Below, piece by piece: positions 43,339-51,043 of a DNA stretch of 64,000 bases. The stretch is from positions 1-64,000 of the forward strand of contig JAHXHS010000027.1 in the NCBI GenBank assembly GCA_025656455.1, given 5' to 3'. Each line of letters opens with the position of its first letter. Within the stretch, counting starts at the first letter, position 1. The notes under the pieces are model-generated. The model saw nothing but the letters and a program-made list of their open reading frames with translations. It searched no databases and was not told the origin of the DNA. This DNA is from Candidatus Thiodiazotropha sp. (ex Epidulcina cf. delphinae). GTDB lineage: Bacteria; Pseudomonadota; Gammaproteobacteria; Chromatiales; Chromatiaceae. The translations under genes were made by a program, and so were the position numbers.

Positions 43339-44394
43339 ATGAACGAATTACCCAAGCCAAATACGCAAGCACTTAGCTGGTTCTATGGAGAGCACAAGAA
43401 GGGTACGCTCAACCTAGAGCCGAAATATCAGCGGAATCCAATCTGGTCTATCGGTCAGAAGTGCTTTCTAATCGATAGCTTGATTTCTGATTGTCCGATA
43501 CCGCAAGTATTTCTCAATATTCAAACCAAGGGTAGTGGGTCCGCGAGGAAGACGATATATGAGGTCGTTGATGGTCAGCAACGACTTCGGGCGATTCTCG
43601 AGTTTATGGAAGATGCCTACAGCCTCGTTGAGACAACGGCCAAGTCTTACCCTGTTTCAACAGTGTATAAGCCACATATAGGGAAATTGTATTCTGAACT
43701 TCCGAATGAACTACAAGAAAAGATGTGGAATTATCCGTTAGCGGTACAAGAGTTACGCGGCTGGGGTGCAGCGCAAATCAGATCGCTATTTCGACGCCTA
43801 AACTACGTAGTTGAGAAGCTCAACAAGCAGGAGATGAGACATTCTCAATATTTTGGTGAATTTGTTACAACGGTAGAAAAATTAGCCCAAGAGTCCTTTT
43901 GGGATTCTGTTGGATTTTTTACCCGCCGTGACTCGCAGCGTATGAAGGACGTGGAATACATTAGCGAATTGTTCGTGATAGTGATCGATGATATTCAAGA
44001 TCAGCAGCGAACACTCGATGATTTCTATGCGGACTATGACGTGGTATTCCCTAAGAAGGCTCATTATGTCAAGCAGTTTAAGAGAGTTCTTTCTTCGCTC
44101 GATACGATAAGTGATGTCCTAGTAAACACTCGTTTTAAGAAGAAGGCGGATTTCTACGCTTTGTTTGCCGCTGCCTATGAGTTTGTAAAGGACTTCGATA
44201 GGGTTGTTGACCTAGTGGCTAGCGAAGAATCACTTAGGAAGCTCAGCGATGAGATATCTGATCCCCCAGAGAAAATGAATCCAAGTGTCTATACTTATTA
44301 CTCAACTGTAATCGAAGGACCTAATAAGCTCACAAAGCGAAAGCAGCGAAAGAACTATCTTTACGAAATGTTGCTGCCACTTGTCAAAGGATAG
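43339..44394 (+). CDS. DUF262 (GmrSD/ParB-like) protein
   Basis: A 351-residue protein of the DUF262 family. The N-terminal ParB-like fold has YQRNPIWSIGQKCFLIDSLI and the conserved EVVDGQQRLRAILEF (DGQQR at residues 78-82). DUF262 domains in GmrSD-type restriction enzymes use NTP to regulate or perform nuclease activity. Here there is no C-terminal DUF1524/HNH domain, so the partner gene may supply the effector. It overlaps the HEPN gene by one base. Codon use is AT-rich relative to the window, consistent with a mobile defence locus. Confidence 0.85.
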   Translation: MNELPKPNTQALSWFYGEHKKGTLNLEPKYQRNPIWSIGQKCFLIDSLISDCPIPQVFLNIQTKGSGSARKTIYEVVDGQQRLRAILEFMEDAYSLVETTAKSYPVSTVYKPHIGKLYSELPNELQEKMWNYPLAVQELRGWGAAQIRSLFRRLNYVVEKLNKQEMRHSQYFGEFVTTVEKLAQESFWDSVGFFTRRDSQRMKDVEYISELFVIVIDDIQDQQRTLDDFYADYDVVFPKKAHYVKQFKRVLSSLDTISDVLVNTRFKKKADFYALFAAAYEFVKDFDRVVDLVASEESLRKLSDEISDPPEKMNPSVYTYYSTVIEGPNKLTKRKQRKNYLYEMLLPLVKG

Positions 44395-45083
44395 TGTTAG
44401 TGAACCAGCGTGATAAAGTTATCAACCGTTTCGAGAAGGCGGTAAATACATCGCTAGATAATCATCGTGAACTTGTACTTGCACTATTCGGTAAAAGGAG
44501 GAAAGCATCTCTTGAAACCGTGTTAGTAGAACAGTTAGTGTTGTCTACGACAGTGGCGTGGGAGGCATTTGTTAGTGATTTGTTTGTCGCTTATATTGCA
44601 ATGAAGCCGAAAACGTATTTAGACTCACTAGAGAAGCGTATAAACGAAAGCATTACTGCCAAGTTTGGTAAGTCGGTAGCTCGCCTAACAAGGTTTGAAC
44701 GACAGTTATCATTATCCCCTAATAAAATAGCGATTTTAGTAGACCCAGGCGGCTGGAATATCTCGTTGTCGTCAGCGGACAAGTTAGCATCGAAAGCCAA
44801 TAATATGCTGCATGCTACTTTCGCAAAAAAATTCTCGCTTGATGCAGATGATGGGGCATTTATCGACTTTGCTGTGGCGTTGAGGAATTTTCTAGGGCAC
44901 AGAAGTGCGATGTCGAGACGTTCGCTAACTGAGGCGCATAAGAAATTAGGTTTGGGAAAAAATACGCCATTTAATGGACCCATAAGTAATCTTGGCACCT
45001 ACCTGAAGGAGAAAGATGCTACTAAAAAGTCTCGAGCGTTACTTTATGCGAAACGATTGATTAAAGTAGCCAATACTCTTTAG
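44394..45083 (+). CDS. Candidate HEPN-like protein paired with DUF262
   Basis: A 229-residue, mostly helical protein. The motif ALRNFLGHRS supplies R-x4-H (Arg164, His169), the signature of HEPN ribonucleases. VAWEAFVSDLFVAYI in the first third is also typical of HEPN-type helical bundles. The GTG start overlaps the DUF262 stop (TAGTG), indicating coupled translation and a two-gene system. I propose an RNase effector controlled by the DUF262 partner; the pair could be a phage-defence or toxin-antitoxin unit. A specific family is not recognised. Confidence 0.65.
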   Translation: MLVNQRDKVINRFEKAVNTSLDNHRELVLALFGKRRKASLETVLVEQLVLSTTVAWEAFVSDLFVAYIAMKPKTYLDSLEKRINESITAKFGKSVARLTRFERQLSLSPNKIAILVDPGGWNISLSSADKLASKANNMLHATFAKKFSLDADDGAFIDFAVALRNFLGHRSAMSRRSLTEAHKKLGLGKNTPFNGPISNLGTYLKEKDATKKSRALLYAKRLIKVANTL

Positions 45084-45160
45084 TTGGTTAATTGGAACAT
45101 CTATTTGGAAATACAGGAAATAACCCAGCATCTACCAACCGTTAAAAAAGAAAAAGATTT

Positions 45161-45595
45161 ATGGCAAACTTCGCTGCGATATGGAAGAATCATGTAGGTC
45201 GCGCATATGTGTGCGATAACAGTGTGTTTGGAAATCAGTGCGCTATGCGCATGGGAGAGGCATTGGAAAAAAGCGGTGTGCGACTTAAAGGAATAACTTT
45301 AAAGCGCTGCAACAATTACTCCAACAAGTTCAAAGATCATAAGCCAGGTCATATCCGTTCTGCGCAGGAATTAGCAAATGTTTTTTATCGAAGGCCCTCA
45401 CTCCTAGGCCCTGGTGTCAAAAAGAAAATATATTCAGGTAGTATTGATAATAACCTTAGCTCGTTTAAAGGGAAAAAAGGTATGGTTTTTATTATGAATG
45501 GATGGGGGAATACCGATCACATAGATATATGGGATGGCAATTTGATGCGACTGAAAGGATCTGCTAATACTGTTGACTATCGAAAAGCGTGGTAA
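45161..45595 (+). CDS. Tae4-type peptidoglycan amidase effector
   Basis: A 144-residue NlpC/P60-like amidase of the type VI effector Tae4 family. The catalytic Cys27 lies in FGNQCAMRMGEAL, His120 in GNTDHIDIWDGN with Asp122 next to it. Two further Cys (18, 50) may pair. There is no signal peptide, as expected for a type VI-delivered toxin. Tae4 enzymes cut the gamma-D-glutamyl-mDAP bond of peptidoglycan. No type VI structural gene is in the window, so this is an orphan effector. It is followed by its probable immunity gene. Confidence 0.85.
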   Translation: MANFAAIWKNHVGRAYVCDNSVFGNQCAMRMGEALEKSGVRLKGITLKRCNNYSNKFKDHKPGHIRSAQELANVFYRRPSLLGPGVKKKIYSGSIDNNLSSFKGKKGMVFIMNGWGNTDHIDIWDGNLMRLKGSANTVDYRKAW

Positions 45596-45622
45596 GCAAG
45601 TCTGGTTTTGGGAGTTAAGTTA

Positions 45623-46141
45623 GTGGACGCTGTCTATTCAAGAACCAAAAGAATACCAAAAGCCACTACGCTAGGAATATTGGTGGTTCTAAATTGTTTG
45701 ATGCTGGCATGTCGCGCTAATGACAAAGTGGAAAGTGGGCAGATGCTTACTAAAGCTATAATAGATGAACAGGCACTAGAAGTATATTCAGTAGAGAATA
45801 AGTGCGCCATACAGTTTAATGAAAAAGGAGATAGCAAGCTATTATCTATACCCTACCCATGTGGGTTTGTTCGCGCTAGCAAAGAAAAAGTAGTGCAGAC
45901 ACATTACTATAAAGGAATTGGCCACGTATTAGTGGTGGCAGGTCCGCCCGCAGATAAAACCGCTTACAGGGGAGATGTAGGGGTAAGTCCCGAGCACATG
46001 TGTTCGAACCATGGCCAAGCAATCATTCTGGATAAAGGGGAGATAATACTTCGAAAAGCGCAGCAGGTACCCCTCGGATTTTGCCACTATTTAGGCTTTG
46101 ATGAGAAGGTATTTTACGGCTATGCGTATCCGATAGACTGA
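45623..46141 (+). CDS. Putative immunity lipoprotein for the Tae4-type amidase
   Basis: A protein of about 172 residues. The GTG start at 45623 has GGGAG eight bases upstream and gives a lipoprotein signal ending LMLAC; an upstream TTG is the alternative. The mature domain is beta-rich with conserved-looking Cys (NKCAIQF, YPCGFVR, HMCSNHG, GFCHYLG) that may form disulfides. No family is recognised. Its place 27 bases after the amidase and its periplasmic location argue for an immunity role. Confidence 0.6.
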   Translation: MDAVYSRTKRIPKATTLGILVVLNCLMLACRANDKVESGQMLTKAIIDEQALEVYSVENKCAIQFNEKGDSKLLSIPYPCGFVRASKEKVVQTHYYKGIGHVLVVAGPPADKTAYRGDVGVSPEHMCSNHGQAIILDKGEIILRKAQQVPLGFCHYLGFDEKVFYGYAYPID

Positions 46142-46175
46142 TGCAGAAACCTAATCCAGATGATATATCGGCTTT

Positions 46176-46766
46176 ATGATCACTGATCTTAAATGTCATC
46201 CGTTGACGGAATCACGCTGGAACGATTTCGAGCAGCTATTCGGAAAAAATGGCGCATGTGGCGGTTGCTGGTGTATGCTTTGGCGGTTACCGCGCAAGCA
46301 GTACGAATCTCAGAAAGGCGCGGGCAACCGAAGGGCGATGAAGGCCCTGGTTGAGTCGGGCGAGGTGCCTGGCCTATTAGGCTATCTTGACGATAGACCG
46401 GTCGGCTGGTGCGCAGTCGCGCAACGTGAAGACTATCCAGCCTTAAAGCGGTCGCGCGTCCTAAAGCCAGTCGATAACCGCCCCTGCTGGTCTGTGTCCT
46501 GCCTGTTTGTTCATCACAAATATCGGTGTAAAGGCGTATCAATTCAGTTGCTGAGTGCTGCCATCGAATATGTAAGTGGAAAGGACGTTCAGATATTAGA
46601 GGGATATCCAGTGGGGCCAAAGGGAGATAAGCCGATTCCTGCTGCGTTTGCCTGGACTGGAATTCCAAGCGCTTTCAAGGCAGTGGGTTTTAAAGAAGTC
46701 GCTCGTCGCTCACCAACACGCCCAATTATGCGTTTTGCTTTCAATGACCACCTTGACACCGAATAG
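46176..46766 (+). CDS. GNAT-family N-acetyltransferase
   Basis: A 196-residue GNAT enzyme of the subgroup beginning with a Cys-rich GGCWCMLWRLPRKQY. The acetyl-CoA-binding core is SVSCLFVHHKYRCKGVSIQL, where HHKYRCKGVS replaces the usual RGxGxG/A loop. EGYPVG and GIPSAFKAVGFKEVARRS close the fold. The substrate is unknown. It is co-directional with the toxin/immunity genes but separated by 34 bases. Confidence 0.85.
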   Translation: MITDLKCHPLTESRWNDFEQLFGKNGACGGCWCMLWRLPRKQYESQKGAGNRRAMKALVESGEVPGLLGYLDDRPVGWCAVAQREDYPALKRSRVLKPVDNRPCWSVSCLFVHHKYRCKGVSIQLLSAAIEYVSGKDVQILEGYPVGPKGDKPIPAAFAWTGIPSAFKAVGFKEVARRSPTRPIMRFAFNDHLDTE

Positions 46767-46934
46767 CCTGACTCGGTTGTCGTCCAAAAATCCGGCTCTT
46801 CCCCTGATCGAATGAGTAACAGAAAGCGCATGAATAGGCCGCAAATGAACGCCAATCACCGCAAAGGTGCGCAAATTTCTCAATCCTTCGGATTAATAAC
46901 AAAATGCTTGCTTGTTACCGGATCAAGTCGGTTT
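46767..46934. other. Short intergenic stretch with GAACGC-type repeat
   Basis: The segment 46846-46867 (TGAACGCCAATCACCGCAAA) is a variant of the recurring TGAACGC-AATAAACGCAAAT motif. No gene is seen here before the palindromic element. Confidence 0.4.
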
Positions 46935-47202
46935 CTAGTAACTCAAGTTTCGGAGTTCATCTTGTTCCCATGTTCTACGAGTTTCGTAGGGTGTGGCCCT
47001 GCCGCACCGTAACTTGAAGCCCTGGAACCCAAGGTATTGGGTCTGGGGGCCGCGAAGTGAAGAAATCCATCATAGCAAACAGAAGCGCAACCCAGCATGG
47101 CATGGTGCGGCAGGGCCGCACCCTACGCCCTGTTCACATTGTGCGTTCCCACATAGAAAATGGGAACGAGTTAAATTTGAACTCCGAAACTTGAGCTAGT
47201 AA
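46935..47202. mobile_element. Palindromic element with 7-bp direct repeats (locus C)
   Basis: CTAGTAA occurs at 46935-46941 and 47196-47202 and flanks a 254-bp element. Its 18-bp terminal inverted repeats (CTCAAGTTTCGGAGTTCA at 46942-46959; complement at 47178-47195) are perfect. Inside are a 23-bp inverted pair (46986-47008 with 47104-47126, few mismatches) and a small hairpin GTTCCCA/TGGGAAC near 47148-47170. The duplicated 7 bp include the TAG stop of the histidine kinase gene, so insertion left that gene complete. Confidence 0.8.
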
Positions 47203-48584
47203 AACCAGGATGAGTTCACTTCCAATCTATTATCTGCTTGTTCGACAATGGAAAAATCACCCCCGGAAAGAATGGTTCTCTCTCGCATGGAGTCGAAAAA
47301 ACCGGGTAGGACACCGTTATCTTTTTCCTTAACCCTATCACTGATGATCACGCCTCTGATAATAAGGCCTTCACGGGTCCGCTGTAGATAAAATTGCACG
47401 TTACCGACGAGTTTTTCCTCGAAACAGATCATCTGCAATGTCTCTTTCAAAATCCGGTAGAGGATCGCCTTTCGTTCCAGTGTGATTTCGTTTTCGTCGA
47501 AAGACAGCTCAAGCCTGATCTCAAGGCCGGATGTCACTGTGTGACACTCCGAAACCAGGGAGTTGAGGGCCGCTTTCAAACCGAAATCGTCAAGACTCGG
47601 TGGACGCAAATCAATGGCTACCGATCTGATCTTGTGAGCGGCATCCTGCAGGACCGGCACGATTTCCTGGGAAAGTTGTTTGACACTGCTCTCCTCATCG
47701 ACTTTATCCACCGACTGGATATACCGCTCAAGCAGCATTTTTACGCCTGACAGGGTCTGCACGACATCCTCGTGCAACTCGAAGGCAATCCTCTTTTTTT
47801 CATCCTCCTGGGCATTGATCATCTTTGCCGTCAAAAACTCGAGCATTTTCTTCTTTTCCTGGGTAATGCGGTTCTGATCCTCGATGATGCGTTCCGACCT
47901 TTTTATATGAAATAAAAGAAACGAATAGAGGAAAAACATCAATCCCAGGGTAATCGAAACTAAGATAATAATGGTTTTGTTCGACTTGCTGACATAGTCG
48001 CTGATATCAGAGTAGATCTCCATGACCCCGAGCACCGGAGATGTATCACTGGCGCGTATCGGGACATAGGTCATGACAAGATTGACGTCATCGAACTCCT
48101 TGTCGAGAGCATTGAAGGCGTCACGATAGACCAGCTTCGTCTTTGGCTTTCCTGCCAATGCCGACTGAAAAGCATTATTGTTTTCCTCCTCATCATCGAC
48201 CCACATCGCCGACGAAGAGTAGATGACCTTCCCAGACCTGTCATACAGCTTGATCCTGTCGACATTTGTATCAGCCAACATTTTTTGTATAACGCGCTCA
48301 AGCAAAGGCTCGAGTGGCATGGAGGATATTTTCTGGTCTTTATTCTGTTTGACGATGTTGAGAAACATCACGAAGTGGTCGTTCAAGGCATATTCCGTTG
48401 CGATGGTTAGCGCCTCGTTACTCCGCTTGCTTGCATCTTCAATAATCTGGATGGTTTCAAAACGAAAAAATAGCAGTATCACGACGGCTGTCACGGCAAT
48501 GGCGATAAAACTCGTCACACCATACTGCCTTGCAAGGCGATAATCTGAAGTTGGGTTTTTCCGGCTGCTGATTTTCATATCCAT
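47196..48584 (-). CDS. Membrane histidine kinase with degenerate ATPase domain
   Basis: A 462-residue sensor. Transmembrane helices at about 22-41 and 204-226 enclose a periplasmic sensor domain (DTNVDRIKLYDRSGKVIYSS; VYRDAFNALDKE). A coiled linker leads to a HisKA_3 domain with RIAFELHEDVVQTLSG (phospho-acceptor His271), as in NarX/LiaS-type kinases. The ATP-binding part is abnormal: RILKETLQMICFEE replaces the N-box, and the usual DNGxGF and GLxGMRER glycines are missing. It may be a signalling pseudokinase. No response regulator is adjacent. It is last in the oxidase cluster, 36 bases after the cytochrome gene. Confidence 0.8.
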   Translation of the reverse strand: MDMKISSRKNPTSDYRLARQYGVTSFIAIAVTAVVILLFFRFETIQIIEDASKRSNEALTIATEYALNDHFVMFLNIVKQNKDQKISSMPLEPLLERVIQKMLADTNVDRIKLYDRSGKVIYSSSAMWVDDEEENNNAFQSALAGKPKTKLVYRDAFNALDKEFDDVNLVMTYVPIRASDTSPVLGVMEIYSDISDYVSKSNKTIIILVSITLGLMFFLYSFLLFHIKRSERIIEDQNRITQEKKKMLEFLTAKMINAQEDEKKRIAFELHEDVVQTLSGVKMLLERYIQSVDKVDEESSVKQLSQEIVPVLQDAAHKIRSVAIDLRPPSLDDFGLKAALNSLVSECHTVTSGLEIRLELSFDENEITLERKAILYRILKETLQMICFEEKLVGNVQFYLQRTREGLIIRGVIISDRVKEKDNGVLPGFFDSMRERTILSGGDFSIVEQADNRLEVNSSWFY

Positions 48585-48620
48585 TGAAGTGGCTCTGCTG
48601 TTTGCATGATAGCAGCTATG

Positions 48621-50255
48621 CTACGGGGCCTTCCAATCGGTGAGGCTTACCAGCCCTCCGCCCGGGTTAGCGATTTTGGCAATATAGAAACCTCTGGAAA
48701 CGAACCGCTGATCCGGTGCGAGACTGATCCTCGGGTAGATCGATGTATAGGGCACATCATCAATCATATGCTCGATCTTTTCAATGAAATAGTCGCGGTA
48801 AAAATAGCCTCTGATATGTTTTACGGCATCTCCCGCCACCTTTAATGCAAAGTAGGCGTTGGCCTGGATCTCCTTGGCTTGATCGTTGTAGATCCTTTTG
48901 GCCTTGAACCAACCGGTGGATCTGGCTAACAGGCGATCCAGGCGTCCGGGCATTTCCGAAGAGTGGACAAACCTGATGCTGTCATGAAGGCGTGGAGAGA
49001 TGACGGCTGTCGATGTCCCGTAAAACCGGGTAGAGAGATAGACTTGCTGAGTCTTTGCATCCATCCTGCCCAGTAAATCATTCGTTTGATCCGGGTCAAG
49101 CCAAAAAATGACTGCCTGATCAGGCCTCAACCGTTCCAGGTGGCGATGGGCTGCGGACAGGTCATTCATTACAATATCCGCGACGGGAATTTCGCTGGCT
49201 TGCAATGCGGATCGAAACGATTCGGCAGCAATACCGCTCAACGGATTTTTGTTATCGATAAACTGAACAATGCCACTGACAACCTCCCGGCTGTCGACAA
49301 CATGTGAGGCTAGCGCTTCCCCCTCTTGGACCACGCCCTTATCCATATAGAGGGTGTAGAAATCCTGTTCCGACTGGACCGGGGTCTGGGTCGTCGGAAA
49401 CAGACAGGGCAACCCCTGGGATTCACAAAAGCGGTGTATCCTTTCCCAACCGGCGGGCACCAGCCCACTGATCACGGCAAACACCGGCTGCCGGGTATAG
49501 AGTTCATCCAGCTGAGAGGCCCAGCTCTCCTCGGGCCCCGTCAAAACCCAGGTATGAAGCTGCCATTTTCGATAGGGCTTGAACAGCCACGCCTTATGCC
49601 ATGGGGCGTTCAACGCCCGCTTCGATTCGTGTCGCGTCTCCACGTTTTTCTGGGCGAAGTATTGATGCATGACATCCAATAGCGCCTTGTTGTCTGCGGT
49701 GGGATTGGATGAGAGGACGATGGTGGCGAAATGGATGGTGGAGCCTGATACCCCGGGAGACGGGATCTGAGAAAGGGTATCCAGGTAGGCAGCCAGACCA
49801 TTCAGCGCCGCCTCATCGATATCGTACCTGGGCATGAACGGATCAAGGGGCTCCCCATTGGCGTCGATACCGTCCCTGACTGCGGCCATCAAGGTCTGTC
49901 TGGTATAGCCCTCACGAAATACCGGCGGTTCAGGCGGCCGGCTGGTCGGCAGCTTGAGGGGATTGAAGAGGATCTGCCCCGCCACCGCGGGCACAACTTG
50001 CTGGCCTTCGTTGGAACCCATGCCGCTTTTCCTGTGGCAGGTCTCGCAGATCAACTGATCTCCCTCGATTTGAATATCGCCCTGTACAACGGCCTTGACA
50101 CGCTCACCGCTGGGAAGGAGGCCTTGGGTATAGAGTTGTTTGCCTATCAGGTAGTGGGTGGCATCGAGTTCTGAGTTATTGAGGGTCAGGGGTGAATAGG
50201 CGAGGCACCAGGCAAACAGGCAATAATTAATGAATTTTGCGCAAGTTTCGCGCAT
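48621..50255 (-). CDS. Cytochrome c fused to a periplasmic-binding-protein domain
   Basis: A 544-residue periplasmic protein. After a signal sequence comes a monohaem cytochrome domain with CETCH at residues 70-74 and a possible axial Met in DPFMPRYDID, ending near residue 160. Residues about 170-530 form a type 1 periplasmic-binding fold (branched-chain amino-acid receptor class): GSTIHFATIVLSS, VFAVISGLVPAGWERIHRFC, ANAYFALKVAGDAVKHIRG. No ABC permease is present, so binding probably signals or gates electron transfer. It starts within the SCO stop (TAATG). The adjacent kinase is a natural signalling partner. Confidence 0.85.
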   Translation of the reverse strand: MRETCAKFINYCLFAWCLAYSPLTLNNSELDATHYLIGKQLYTQGLLPSGERVKAVVQGDIQIEGDQLICETCHRKSGMGSNEGQQVVPAVAGQILFNPLKLPTSRPPEPPVFREGYTRQTLMAAVRDGIDANGEPLDPFMPRYDIDEAALNGLAAYLDTLSQIPSPGVSGSTIHFATIVLSSNPTADNKALLDVMHQYFAQKNVETRHESKRALNAPWHKAWLFKPYRKWQLHTWVLTGPEESWASQLDELYTRQPVFAVISGLVPAGWERIHRFCESQGLPCLFPTTQTPVQSEQDFYTLYMDKGVVQEGEALASHVVDSREVVSGIVQFIDNKNPLSGIAAESFRSALQASEIPVADIVMNDLSAAHRHLERLRPDQAVIFWLDPDQTNDLLGRMDAKTQQVYLSTRFYGTSTAVISPRLHDSIRFVHSSEMPGRLDRLLARSTGWFKAKRIYNDQAKEIQANAYFALKVAGDAVKHIRGYFYRDYFIEKIEHMIDDVPYTSIYPRISLAPDQRFVSRGFYIAKIANPGGGLVSLTDWKAP

Positions 50256-51043
50256 TACTCGATAGCTTCCACGATTTTTTGATACGCCTTAACGATATCC
50301 TCTGCGCTGGCAAGCCCGTCGATCCTTGTCCAGAGATCGTCCTCACGGCCGCGAATAAGCGTAATCGGCTCATGATTCATTTTCGAACCGCGAAAAATGT
50401 CAAACGCCTTTTCGACCGTCACCACGTCCTGATAACTGCCGGTAAAAAAACGCCAGTTCCCGCCGGCTTCAAAACGATTGGCATATTTCATCAGTTGTTC
50501 AGGCGTATCGTATTCCGGATCGATGGTGATGGAGATCATCGACACTGCCTGGTCATCCCGCAGCAATTGCTGGATCTGATTGAAACTGGCCGAAAGAACC
50601 GGGCAAATCGTGGTGCAGGTGGTAAAGATGAAGTTCAACATCACCGGCTGGTCGCTATTGAGCAGATCCGGCAAGCGGGTCTGTTCGCCTTTGTGAGATG
50701 TCAGGAGAACATCCGGTATGGGGTACTCGGCCTGGGAAACCCTGAAATCCTTCTTCTCCATCATCATCTTGTGATGGGCATGATCCGAGCCATGGTCCCG
50801 GTTCATGGCAAGCGTGAATCTGTCGGCAGGGGTCTGCTGTGCCTTTAAGGGTTTGGCTATGCAATCCATCTTGAACGGTAGAGGCGCAATACCGTCCTCG
50901 ATTCCCCCTGCGCCATTGACTACTGCTTCATCGGCATGGATGGAAAAGGCGGAAACCAGACATGACAAGAAACAGATAAAACCCCGCTGCGCGCTCCTGC
51001 AGCGGCTTGACATACGATTTCCATGCATCGTTTTCGAGATCAT
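50255..51043 (-). CDS. SCO1/SenC/PrrC-family copper chaperone
   Basis: A 262-residue thioredoxin-fold protein with an N-terminal signal/anchor (about 20-37). Copper ligands are Cys143 and Cys147 in FTTCTTICPVLS and His224 in SKMNHEPITLI, the canonical SCO set. A His/Met-rich stretch (HGSDHAHHKMMM, about 84-95) before the domain may bind extra copper. SCO proteins insert copper into oxidases, or reduce their Cys ligands; here the likely clients are the multicopper-oxidase-like proteins upstream in the same cluster. ATGA overlaps join it to the Calx-beta gene. Confidence 0.92.
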   Translation of the reverse strand: MISKTMHGNRMSSRCRSAQRGFICFLSCLVSAFSIHADEAVVNGAGGIEDGIAPLPFKMDCIAKPLKAQQTPADRFTLAMNRDHGSDHAHHKMMMEKKDFRVSQAEYPIPDVLLTSHKGEQTRLPDLLNSDQPVMLNFIFTTCTTICPVLSASFNQIQQLLRDDQAVSMISITIDPEYDTPEQLMKYANRFEAGGNWRFFTGSYQDVVTVEKAFDIFRGSKMNHEPITLIRGREDDLWTRIDGLASAEDIVKAYQKIVEAIE

